A stretch of 64,000 nt of DNA from Deinandra increscens subsp. villosa (taxonomy: Eukaryota; Streptophyta; Magnoliopsida; Asterales; Asteraceae). The DNA lies in NCBI GenBank assembly GCA_039602395.1, contig JBCNJP010000017.1:89540182-89604181 (forward strand), read 5' to 3'. This document shows positions 34,102 to 44,993 of the stretch, piece by piece. Numbering within the stretch: position 1 is the first letter of the stretch; each line of letters begins with the position of its first letter. Both the position numbers and the translations under genes were made by a program. The notes below the pieces were generated by a model. It searched no databases. It worked only from the letters and a program-made list of their open reading frames with translations, and was not told the origin of the DNA.

Positions 34102-35880
34102 AACTCCCCCTCGTCGTGTGCAGTATCTCTTCAACATCATCAACTTTGTATCTTCAACCAAGCTCTCCCTCAAGTATAGAATATGTTCGTTCAATGAAAT
34201 GAATCTTCAAACAAACTCCTCCTCAACTCAATCGTAGCTTGATCTTGAATACTTGATGATATTTTAGTGTATCTCTGGTCTTTTATCAACAGCTTCAGAA
34301 GACTTGAAGTTATGATATCTTGCACATAGCAACCTGCTCAAACATTTAAATTATCTTGGTGCAAAACGTCTCTTTGAGACTCCAAGATATGATTTAGAAC
34401 ATGATTTGTATCACGTGTTGATCAGATCGAAAATAAAGCAAAAACAAAATCTTTTTGTTTTTTCAAAGTTTATGCTAAAACACACCGAAAATCTTTTTGT
34501 TCTTTTTCCGAAATGAAATGAAATCACAATACAGAATCAAACACTATTTTTGGTATGAGAAAGATCACTATATGGGATCATATTGGACATAACGCACTGA
34601 ACTACACTTCAATTTCAATTAATCGAAGCACACAAGTCATGCTGATTGTTGGTATAAATTGTCCAATTTAAAATTAGGCAGAATCATACTCATAACATCT
34701 GGATATGTTAAGGTATTGATTAGATTTGCTTTGACCAGTGTATCCCAGACTATCAGACATAATAAGACATTTTCTGTTTTCCTTTCTTTTTCCGTTTGTG
34801 TGACAGCACTTGTGATTTTTCACAATGCATAGTATTTTCATGATATAGTCAACTGTGTTCCATGCAAAAAAGAAATAAGAACGTTAAATCGTCTACCTTA
34901 AGGTCGATCTTTCGATACGCAGATAAGGCCTCGGATTTAACAAAATAAGAAAAATAAAACAAGTTGAAGTTGTATAAACCAACAACAATCAGGTCGGTAC
35001 TCCCGTACACACAGAGAAAGTCCGATGAGTTATACGAAATACCAACGAAAATAAAGCAGAACGTCAAACGAACAACGATCAGGTCGATCTTTCGATACGT
35101 AGAGAAAGTCCGATCGTTTGACAAAATAAAGAAACTCAAACAAGTTTAAATCTTTGCAAAATGAACACATGTATACACAGTGACTTCTCATTTTGAATTT
35201 CACACTTATTTTTCTTTTTGTGTCATGAAAAAAAGAATCAAGATGTTATCCACATGGTCTAGCATTAGTATTTAGTGTATATCACATCTGCATACTTTCT
35301 GATTTGCCGAGCCTACCAAGCACATCAAACAATCATCTTATGGCTCTTTCATCTACTCTATTCATGAGTCAGATACGTAAGCCAATGTACCATCATTTCC
35401 CAATGATCAATTTCTCACAATTTTATATTTTGCATGTATTCATCTTCCTTCATTATATATATTTGGCATGTATTCACCTTCTCCCCATAACATGCATTTT
35501 CTCCCCCTTACTTACAATTTTCTCCCCATAACATGCATTTTCTCCCCCTTACTTACAATCCCCCCCCCCCCCCTTAAAATGAAAACTCTATTTTTGGATT
35601 TTCATTTTACACAAAAACAAGACTCTATTTTTGGCTTTTTGAGGAAAAACATGGAAAACAAAGAAAAGTGATCAATCAACACGGATATGGTGCAGATTTA
35701 GAATTCACAAAATTTGCAGGTTAGAAAGATTTATCATGAAATTTAACTTAAACAGACTACTCCTCCATCAACCACTTTGCAATCGTCGATAGGTCTTCTA
35801 GAAGTACCTGCACACTGGTCAAACTAATTAGTTCAAAAATGACCCGAAGCGAATTGCTTCTGGTCGACGAGTTTCCTCGT
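34102..35880 (-). other. Element C non-coding region between gag and 3' LTR
   Basis: The purine tract lies at 34,102-34,112 (AACTCCCCCTC in plus view). A two-copy 41-bp repeat at 35,480-35,560 carries TTCTCCCC and TTTTCTCCCCC, resembling the tract, followed by a run of 14 C (35,560-35,573). An internal repeat AGGTCG(A)TCTTTCGATACG occurs near 34,903 and 35,080. No pol motif is seen in any frame. Confidence 0.7.
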
Positions 35881-38800
35881 TTTGTTTAGAAACCACCTTA
35901 GGTTTTCATTGTTGTTGTTTTGATAATTCAGTTTTTGATGAAACAATCACAGGTGACTGTGATGATAAACCTACACTTTGAACCTTTGAAAACATTGGAA
36001 CAAAACGTTTTTGTTTATGAAAGAATGTAGGTTCAACGTCATCAAAAACTCTGCCTTGTTCATCGAAAAACTTTGTGTCGGCAGGTTTACCAAAAACTAG
36101 TTTCTTATGAAACCCTTGAGATGAATCAGCAGGTGATGGACAATCCTTTGCCATATGCCCGGGTCGACGACAACTATAACAGAGTCTTTTCTTTTTGTCC
36201 CACCTTTGATGTACCTGCGAAGAACACACATGAATATCTCGAACATGATCAGAATGAGAATCATATACCTGATGCCTGTGATCATGTACCCATTTGGATG
36301 TAGGGCTTCGAGATTGAGAACTTTCAGAAGAAATGGTAGCTTTCACAAAGACCTCAGCAATCTTCCGAGCATCAACACAATGAAGTGGAAATTCTTTGTC
36401 AGAAAATAATTGATCCGAACCCTTGAGTTTGTAAAACCGCTCGGGTTGAACTTTATCAGCTTGAAAAACTTCCTTCTTCACTTGTTTCATCTTTAATTTC
36501 TTTAAATCTTGAGATGATGATGCTGGAACCTTCTCAGCTTTGTCTTTCATCCCGTGAAAACCTAATCCTTCATGCTTTCCAGAAATCTTCTCCTCAGATG
36601 TAAAATGTCCATTCTTCGCTAAACGAGAAAATTCAGCTTTCACATCAGTTACATTCTTGTGATCATAAAAAATCTTTTCATCAAACTCAGGTTGAGACTG
36701 AATCTTGTCACTTGAATTAGCCGACTTCTCATTACCAGCAGAAGATGAACCAGATACAAATTTTGGAGCAGGAGAAACTTCAGAATTCTTTTCCTTCTTT
36801 TTCTTATTCTTCCTGTTCTTCTTTTTCGTCATAACTTTCTCATCCTTAACCACAGATGAGGAAACCTTTGAATAATCAAATTCATCAACTTGTTCCTTCA
36901 TGTCTTTGAAAGCTTCTTTGATATGAGTAGGGGGTGATGCAGTCTTATCAAACATTTTCTCAAAATTTTTATCGTTAGCTAAGAAGCTTGTGAAGACTTG
37001 AGAATTTGAAACATTATTGAGCAATCGATTGGCATTAAGAACTTGAATTTTCAGATCATAAACTTTCTGTTGAGCCTCAGCAAATTCCTTTTCTTTAGCA
37101 ATCAATCGCTTCGCAACTTTGTGAGTTTCAAATTTTTGTAGACGAAGATTATCAAGGCCTTCATATTACTCCTTCTTCAACTTATCTTCATTTCACTTTT
37201 TTGAATCTCCAAATTTGCTGCTTGAACTTTATTTACCCGAACCAGATCCCGCTTCTCATCCAACAACTTTTCCATGTCAACTTGATATGCCTCAATCTTA
37301 GCAGTTGATTCTTCAACATTCTTTGTAAGCAAATCAAGCTTGACTTTTGATTTATCAAACAAATTCGTGAAATCAGAAGCAGTATCCTCCGCTTCATCCT
37401 TCCATTTCTTGACTTCTTTCACCAACTCATCCCTTTCTTCACAAATCTTGACTTTTGCAGCTTCAACATCTCTTTTATTATGTTTACAAATTTCTAAAAA
37501 CTTCATTCAACAATTTGATTTCTTTAAGCAAACATTCATTCTTCAAACTCAATTCCTCTTCATTGTCCTTTGAAATTTCCAACTTCGAACTAATCATTGT
37601 TAAGTCAGCAGAAACTCTCTTGGCTTCTTCAATCAAAAAGTATTTTTCTTTCATCAAAGCTTCAATTTTATATTCAAATTTCTCATTCTCAGCAGCATTA
37701 TATGAACTCGAATCAGAATAATAATCATCTTGGTCATGCGTGACAATTAATGTTGATGTATCACATTCAAAATGTTGACCCCAATCATAAACACCATTAT
37801 GTTGAGCCGTCAAGGCTGTTGTCTTGCTTGTGTTACTAGTAGATGGTTGAGTAAAACCAGGCTTGGGTGATTGAGTAAAACCAGGCTTGCTTGCGTGTGC
37901 ATGTTGACAATCTTTGGCAAAATGTCCAAACTGCGAACATTTATAGCATTTTAACTTAGACTTGTCAAAACCCAATTTATCCAATTCAGTTAGCTGATCA
38001 TCATCAAGAGCATCAAGATCATCACTGGTTAACTTTGCATCAGCAACATTCTTAATAATCGAACCAAAAGATGATGAAATCAAGGCAGAAATCATTTTAG
38101 CACAATCCTCTGTTGATTCATCAGAAAAAGCATTCTGATTTGAAAAATTTGGAATTGTAAAGCTACAACCCCGTGAAGACTTGTTATCAGGATTATCATA
38201 AATTCCAGTCAAAAAAGCTGTACTTGGTGCAGAACTCAGACTTGGTTTAGCTTTAGCATTCATGCTTGTCGTATTCTCACCATGATACAATTCAGGATTC
38301 TGCAAAGTAGCAGTTGATTTCTTTGAATTTAACATTTCCATCTCTCGAGCATGAAGTTTTCTAGTAAGCTCGTGAAACGTCATTGTAGAATAATCCTTGT
38401 CATGAGTAAGCAGCAAAACATAATTCTCCCACTTTTCAGGTAAAGCTTCCATAATCTTTTCCTTCAAATCAGCATCAGATTTCTCAATACCAACTATCTT
38501 TAATTCACTAATCAGATGTGAAAACCGTGAAACGAGAGCAGTAATGTTCTCATTGCATAGTTTTGAAAATTATCAAATTCTTTGTTCAACACTTTCTTCC
38601 GACTCTTCTTGTAATCATCATTACCCTCACATCTTGCTGAAAGAGCATCCCACAATTGCTTTGATTTCTTACACGTGCTGAATTGATGGAACAATTCGGT
38701 AGGTAAAGCCATTGTAAGATAACCATAAACTTTCTTTTCAAGCTCATAACTTTTTCTTTCAGCAGCATCAAAATCTTGAAGTTCCTTATAATCTTCTTCT

Positions 38801-39009
38801 TCAGTTGGTCGTTCATACAACTTTCGAATCGGAATCCATAGATCAATATCATTTGTACTTATGTATGCAGAAAACCGTTTCTTCCAATCTTGATAATCTT
38901 CAAGCTTCAACAATTTGGGAACTTTCTGACTTGTTCCAATTTCATTATCAAAATTCAACATGGTTTGCATTGCACTTTGCATTGCAGCAAACGCTTGAAA
39001 TTCTGACAT
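35881..39009 (-). pseudogene. Element C Gag (copia-type), broken, two zinc knuckles
   Basis: Starting at ATG 39,007-39,009, the peptide reads MSEFQAFAAMQSAMQTMLNF and then KLLKLEDYQDWKKRFSAYI, typical of the UBN2/copia Gag N-terminus (YxxWK). A frameshift near 38,550 moves it to the frame 38,467-37,484, which contains zinc knuckle CYKCSQFGHFAKDC (about 37,949-37,914). A second shift near 37,490 leads to a Lys/Glu coiled coil (37,506-37,177). The last block 37,105-35,906 is Lys-rich with another knuckle, CYSCRRPGHMAKDC (about 36,182-36,140). The reading stops where protease should follow. Two CCHC boxes in one Gag region are unusual. Confidence 0.8.
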
Positions 39010-39029
39010 TGTTTGAAAAAATTTAAATT

Positions 39030-39300
39030 CTGCCGGCCGAACCTACTCCGATCCTAACACTGACCTCCGAACTCTGTCCGAACCTAAAATCAAAGTCCGA
39101 ACTTCGTCCGAACTTGCTCCAAATCAAAATCAACAGTCGAACTCCTAAGAGACTCCGATCTAGCTCCGAACCTTGAATCACTCCGAACCTTGACCAAGAC
39201 AACTCCGAACTCTCACCGAACGTTCACCGAACTCGAAGTTCGGAGCAGTTACTCCGAACCTGACCAGGTACCTCCGAACCTCGACTTCATTTTTCAAAAA
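39030..39300 (-). repeat. Element C leader with CCGAAC reiteration
   Basis: About 12 copies of CCGAAC (mostly CTCCGAACCT or GTCCGAACTT) occur in one orientation, plus one inverted copy (AGTTCGGAG), between 39,040 and 39,290. The same word dominates the hairpins of this element's LTR. The rest, to 39,495, is unique leader. Confidence 0.8.
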
Positions 39301-39509
39301 CGCTCGAAAATGGACTGATTTTGACGGAACTCGTTACTGTGGATCAGAAAAACCGATAGAAAATGGTTTAGGAACAGATTTGACACCAAACACTCGATAG
39401 AATTGATGAACAACACAAAAACAAACTCAAGAATCACGAAAAACGCTTCAAAAATCCGAAAATAGCAACCACAGATCAGTAGAGTGAACCAGAAAGCTCT
39501 GATACCACT

Positions 39510-39858
39510 TGAAAATGTGTGAGCATCGGATCGTGTACTCGATCTAGCTATTCGAACATCGAAACGTAATTAACCGATTGATTTATTGATCAAAAAGAAC
39601 AATTACAATCAGTGAAACACTCAGAATATAGACACAGAGAACACTCTCAGAAACACACACTTAGCAATAATCTTGCACACTCTGAACTCAAAATTACAAG
39701 ATTAAACACATATTTATACCCAGCTGGCCGAGCTTCGGCCGAACCTCAGGTTCGGCCAGTCCGAACTTTAGGTTCGGACCAGGTTCGGCCAGACCTAATT
39801 GAACTTGATCTTGTACACTACTTGATACTTCACACGACACATATATTAGGTATCAACA
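39510..39858 (-). repeat. Element C 5' LTR (with primer site 39,496-39,507)
   Basis: 349 bp, TGAAAATGTGTGAGC... to ...GGTATCAACA. Its left neighbour on the plus strand is GCTCTGATACCA, the complement of the Met-tRNA primer site TGGTATCAGAGC, two bases from the LTR. One clean copy of the CCGAAC hairpin block lies at about 39,725-39,790. Confidence 0.93.
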
Positions 39859-40007
39859 ATAGGCACAATTAAGAAGCATAAAATGGACATACAATTCATA
39901 TCGGTATACTATGCACGAGGTACTCGTGCGGGACACCTAAGGCAATAGTCTAGGTCAAGCAGGTTCTAATAACCTAGATCCCTATAGTCGTGGCTCTGAT
40001 ACCAATC
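39859..40007 (-). other. Element B leader remainder and primer-binding site
   Basis: This is what remains of B's 5' leader to the right of element C. The primer site TGGTATCAGAGCC is at 39,992-40,004 on the minus strand, three bases from B's right LTR, confirming that LTR as the 5' one. Element C therefore landed within about 150 bases of B's primer site. Confidence 0.88.
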
Positions 40008-42642
40008 TGTAACACCCCACCAACGACGGAATACGCCGGGGCGCTAAGATTGTCCAGATGCACACAACACTATTAGTGTTGCGATATTCTTAATCAGTCC
40101 ATTTCGAATAACCAAATAAAATATTGCATTACAAGAATTCAAACAATCAGATACAACAAGTTAATCTGTTTATTTTAGGTCTCACTAGGTTCGCATGCAA
40201 CCTATGGTGTCATCAACAAGCAATCCTCATATTAACAGTAAACCTGCAACATGTACAAAATAGGGTCAACTACGAATAGTTAGTGAGTAATCATAGGTGT
40301 ATACATATATATAATCAAAGCTTTAACATGCGAATCAGTTTTAAATCAATGAACACGAGTACAACAAACAAGTAATGAACTAAAGCACATGGGGGTCGAC
40401 GTAACCCAAGCCCTCGGCATTTAGGCTTTCAATCACAAGGTGTCACACGTGAGGCAGGCCAAGTGGGTTGCCAGACCAACGGATCCATTTTTGTAACCCC
40501 GGCTCAAATGAGTTAATGGGATACGTCTATGAACATGAACATGAGCAACACATAAGTACAACATACACACAACACAGTCCATAGCAATGATCCACACAAG
40601 TTCACGTATACAAGGCATATAGATCAAACACAGACTTCGCATGCGTTTTGAGAAAGTATAAAGTTTAATAGCATGAACATGAGTTTAAACGGTACATGTT
40701 GCACCCCAAAACTTAAAAAGAAAAGGGGCTATGATACTCACCTGACGGGAGACACAAAGGAAATGATAACACCCTGACTCGAGACGAATAACCCGAAGAC
40801 ACAATTGATAGCTAAACCAAATAGAAGAATAAACAAATAAATATATGATTGATTAAATAAATAGATAACCAAATAAATAAATAGATAATTGAGTTTTCGC
40901 GACTCAACGACTCGATGAAATATAATTCGGTGAATTACATATATTCAAAGTCGAAGTGATGGATTATTCCGAAATCGTCTACAAACCGTTGAATAATTAT
41001 GATAAATATATATTTTTGTGATTTATTAGAATCGTTACATTTCAAAAACAGGTTTTATCCAAACCGAAAGACGGATTTTTAGCTACTAGTCCATCGAGTC
41101 CAAATAATAATGATTTAAATGTATTTTTGATATAACCCGAGTTTTCTAGAAACAACACCTTATATCTTAAAGACCGACTTTTAATATTTAAAACACGTTT
41201 ATTATTCCCAATTTAATATATGTCCCTTGTTTTATATAAATCATTTTAGGATTTGCGATGACACAGATTCTAGCCGAAACAAGTTTAAGTCCACGAATTA
41301 TCATAGCGCACAATAACATTAAAAAGGAAACGAGATAAAGAAAAATGATATACCTTCGGTCGATAATCGAATCCTGACCAGGTTAACCGTAAAACTGTAA
41401 CGAATTCCGAATTAGACAAATGAGTAGTCTATCCCGATCAGTTTTTTCGCCACGAGCAATAATCCAATGTCGGTTTCTAAGTCTGACTTCGTTTGACCAA
41501 CTTTCTATTTGACCAGAATCATGACTGAGTCGACTCGGTTACTCGGCATGAGTTAACTCAGTCTTGCCCAAAATTGAAGCCAAAAAGTCCCGGAAGCAAT
41601 TCTGGCCAAAATACACGATCAACCACATCAAAAATCAACGATTCCACCTCCGCAACGTCAAAACTCACCCAAATCTGAAAAGAATGCGCAGTGACGAGGG
41701 TTTAGGAGGAGGATTCGAACGAAAGAAAGGAGACCAAGTATAAAAGACAAAAACTCCAATTACCTTGTTGCTTGGAAGTCGGATTTATGGCTGTGTAGTC
41801 GCCGGAGTTCGGTTGGAGTCGCGAGCCGACTTCCGAACCCTAGTCACCGCACCAATAGAGGAAAATGAAAGCAATGACTGACGTTGCTCCCCCGCTGGTG
41901 GTTACCAGAGACGGCGGTTATCGTAGTGCTTGCTACGGCCCCTTCATCGGAACCCCAAATGGGAACCACGGGGGTTGACACTTGTCGTGAACAGGAAAGA
42001 AAGAGAGGGAGACGGTCGGAGGCGAACTTTTGCAATAAATACAGGCGATGATGGAGGACCGCCGTAGTTGCTGAGGGTCGCCAGAAAATCTGCTACTTTG
42101 AGAGCATTTCTCAAACCGTGAAATGAGATGGGGAGAAGGGGGGGTTGGTAGCTGGACAAAGAAAGGGGGGTTTAACCCTAAATTTTTTGATACAGTTGCT
42201 ACTTATTTTTATTTTATTTACTTAAAAGTTGATTTATTTATTTATTTAAAACATTTAGGACATGGTGTGACAAAGAGACAGGTATTATGAGCGATGACTG
42301 AACTCGAGAATTTTAAATGTCTCGTTTGCGAATCGCCTTAAACCGAATAATTACACAAATGTTTATTAGATAAAATAAATATAACATTTTAAACGTTTTG
42401 AGGACTTTTATAAGGGTGTTGTAAATTTTAGGCTTAGAGGGATATGTATATATATAAATAACAAATACGATCAAGATTATTATTATCCATATAAATTTTA
42501 ACGTAATGCTTTAAAAAGGCTCAAACTTATAATAAATGACAAATTTTACTCAATACGATTGCAATAATAATTTACAGTTATGATTACAGAGAAAAAAAAA
42601 ACGGTTCGGATCAAAACTGTACGGGTTGACCGAGTTGTCACA
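40008..42642 (-). repeat. Element B 5' LTR
   Basis: 2,635 bp, matching 25,875-28,569 with scattered substitutions and one indel of about 61 bp. It ends GAGTTGTCACA and is followed by the AGAGA duplication and then F's RT. Confidence 0.92.
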
Positions 42643-42647
42643 AGAGA

Positions 42648-43611
42648 GGTCAGTGGTTGGGCTATCTTTGAGAAGTTCTCAATGAATCGGCGGTAATAGC
42701 CAGCGAGACCTAAGAATTGTCGAATCTCGATCGGAGTCTTGGGCGTACTCCAATCTTTGATTGCCTCAATTTTTGTGGGATCCACGTGAATACCTTGATC
42801 GTTGATCACATGACCCAAAAAGTGTACTTCGCGAATCCAAAAGTCGCATTTGGAAAATTTCGCGTAAAGTTCTTCCTTCTTTAACAATTACAGGATAAGT
42901 CTCAGGTGTTGTTCGTGTTCTTCCTTGCTAGGAGAGTAGATGAGGATGTCGTCTATGAATACGATAACAAACTTATCCAGGTATGGTTTGCATAGGCGGT
43001 TCATTAAGTCTATGAACACTGCTGGTGCGTTATCAAACCAAATGGCATCACGAGGAACTCGTAATGACCATAGCGTGCTCTGAACGATGTCTTCGAAACA
43101 TCTTCGTCTCTAACTCTGAGTTGATGGTATCCTGATCTCAGATCGATCTTGGAGTAGAAGCTTGATCCTTGGAGTGGATCAAATAGATCGTCGATCCTTG
43201 GGAACGGGTAGCGGTTCTTCACAGTCAACTTGTTCAATTCCCTGTAGTCGATACACATCCGGAAAGTTCCATCCTTCTTTTTAACAAATAACACGGGTGC
43301 TCCCCAAGGAGAGTGGCTTGGACAGATGAAGCCTTTATCTAGTAATTCTTGTAATTGACTAGATAACTCTTGCATCTCGGATGGTGCCAGACGGTACGGA
43401 GACCTGGCAATGGGGGCGGCACCGGGTGTCAAGTCAATACGAAACTCTACTTGTCGCGTTTGGGGTAAACCTGGCAAGTCTTCGGGAAAGACTTCCGGGT
43501 ATTTGCGGACAATAGGGACATCTTTCACACGCTTTTCCTTCGGTTTCTTCTCAGTTACGTGTGATAGGATGGCGTGACCTCCTTTACGATGGAATTTCCG
43601 TGCCTTCATAC
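42648..43611 (-). pseudogene. F reverse transcriptase, N-terminal and palm region
   Basis: In element order: KARKFHRKGGH, EDLPGLPQTRQVEFRIDL, then the RT fingers WGAPVLFVKKKDGTFRMCID, the palm KIDLRSGYHQ, and the catalytic box FVIVFIDDILIYS (the gypsy form of YxDD). A one-base deletion near 43,030 breaks the frame just after MPFGL, so FVIVFIDD is read in the shifted frame. A TAA follows LRLIL near 42,893. The 42,887-42,648 part continues LLKKEELYAKFSKCDFW and GLAGYYRRFIENFSKIAQPL. B interrupts it after QPLTSL. The gene is dead, but the domain identity is unambiguous. Confidence 0.92.
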
Positions 43612-44931
43612 TGTTGGATTTAGGTGTCCAGACCCGACTAAATCAAGTACCCGACCCGGTCAAGACCCGTAAGAGTTACACCGGAGGCAACGGGTATTTA
43701 AGACCGCATACTTTATAACCGGCAGATTCACAGAAAGATTAATTATGTGTTTATTAAATAGTTTCATGAATACATAATTAATTACTTAAATCACTGTTAA
43801 TCATTAAGATTAATTAAGCGACAAAACGTTAAATAATATTAACGTAATGGACGAGGATTGACGGATTATTAGTTTGACTAATATTTGGCTAGCGACAAAC
43901 ATTTAAAGAGTTAAATGTTAACTTTGGAAATTAAATGGTTCGATTAAGAATTAAATTAATTCGAATGGGTTAAACGGATACTAAATCAGTTATAAATATA
44001 ACTGATAAGGGAGGCGAAACCCTAATCCACATCGTGAGATTTTCGGCCCTCTCTCTCCCCTCCCTCTTGCGATTCGACGTCGACGACCACCCCGCCGCCG
44101 CCGCCCCTTTTGGTTTCCGACGACCCGGTCGTGAAACCCTAATCGGCTAGCCGCCGCCGCCGCTCCGCTAGCCGCCGCCATCCGTCGCTCCGCTAGCCGC
44201 CGCCGCCGTCCGCTCCGTCGTGCGCCCTGCACAGCCGCCGCCGCACGTCCTCCGCCGCCGTGCGCCTTCCGCCACCACCGTCGCACGTCCACAGCCGCCG
44301 TGCGTCCTCCGCTGCCGGCGCCGCCTCACCCGTCGCTAAGCCGCCGCCGCCCAGCCGGCCGCCGCCTCTCCTCGCCGTCGCCGGTTCTACCGCCGACAAC
44401 CCTAGTCGCGAACCGCGTCTCTCGCGTGTTCCGCCGTCATTCGCGAAACCCTAAGCTCGTGCCTATCCGACGTACGGGAATTCCGTGCTGAGCCACCGAG
44501 TGAAATCCGTATTAGCGAGGTCCGTGTCGATTTGCCTGTCAAATTGATCTGTGAAACCCTAGCGTCACCCGTTGACTTTCGGTGTCTCAAGCGTTTGTTT
44601 GAATCACCGCTCAGGTATATCTAAACTCGTTTTAGTTTAGATTCAATTGTTTAATTTTATGAACATGTCGCGTTTTGTTTAATCCGTTTTGGTGTTTGCG
44701 TGTCTGGTGATTGTCGAATCATGTTGTTTTAGGTTTACGCTAATTATCTGGTTTTCGCGTTAGTAAATTAACACGTTTCCGCTGCATATTAAATTAAATG
44801 TTAATTTAATTATTTATTTTAATTTACTCGGCAATTGATTAAATAATTATTTATTGTAAATAATTATTTCTTTATAATAATAAAAAAAATTGCTATTACC
44901 GAGACCCGAATGCCACTGTCGTAACCCAACA
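43612..44931 (+). repeat. Element E 5' LTR
   Basis: 1,320 bp. It differs from the 3' LTR by scattered substitutions and by indels in a CCG/GCC-repeat block (about 44,080-44,400). GAAACCCTAATC recurs around the GC block. Frames at 43,990-44,590 are low-complexity Arg/Ala/Pro-rich by-products of the trinucleotide repeat and are not genes. Confidence 0.92.
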
Positions 44932-44932
44932 G

Positions 44933-44945
44933 TGGTATCAGAGCC
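44933..44945 (+). other. Element E primer-binding site
   Basis: TGGTATCAGAGCC lies one base after the 5' LTR, complementary to initiator-Met tRNA. Element D inserted at 44,989-44,993, so primer site and Gag gene are now about 13 kb apart. Confidence 0.92.
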
Positions 44946-44993
44946 TTGATCACCACACGCAAACCCAAGCCGGTCAATTTTAAACCGGTATAC

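Larger units (their letters stand above)
33399..39858 (-). mobile_element. Element C: gag-only LTR retrotransposon (TR-GAG-like) inside B
   Basis: The TSD ATAGG lies at 33,394-33,398 and 39,859-39,863. The right (5') LTR is 349 bp with a Met-tRNA primer site at 39,496-39,507. The left (3') LTR is 703 bp because of internal duplication, with purine tract GAGGGGGAGTT next to it. The interior has a decayed Gag region but no protease, integrase or RT. It is the youngest layer in this arm of the nest, since it interrupts B. Confidence 0.92.
25875..42642 (-). mobile_element. Element B: LARD-like non-autonomous gypsy derivative
   Basis: The LTRs at 25,875-28,569 and 40,008-42,642 are near-identical. 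The TSD AGAGA lies at 25,870-25,874 and 42,643-42,647. A Met-tRNA primer site lies beside the right LTR and a purine tract beside the left, so it is on the minus strand. Without element C the interior is about 5 kb and lacks a usable ORF. Only a relict of protease/RT start survives near 31,200-31,450. It splits F's RT between QPLTSL and TQKDKK. Confidence 0.92.

Noticed and set aside
43990..44590. Arg/Ala/Pro-rich ORFs on both strands in the CCG block (also 62,521-62,951)
   Set aside because: They lie in both LTRs of element E, overlap in all frames, and only translate a trinucleotide repeat.
22039..44945. tRNA genes at the TGGTATCAGAGC sites
   Set aside because: These are short complements of a tRNA 3' end next to LTRs, with no cloverleaf.
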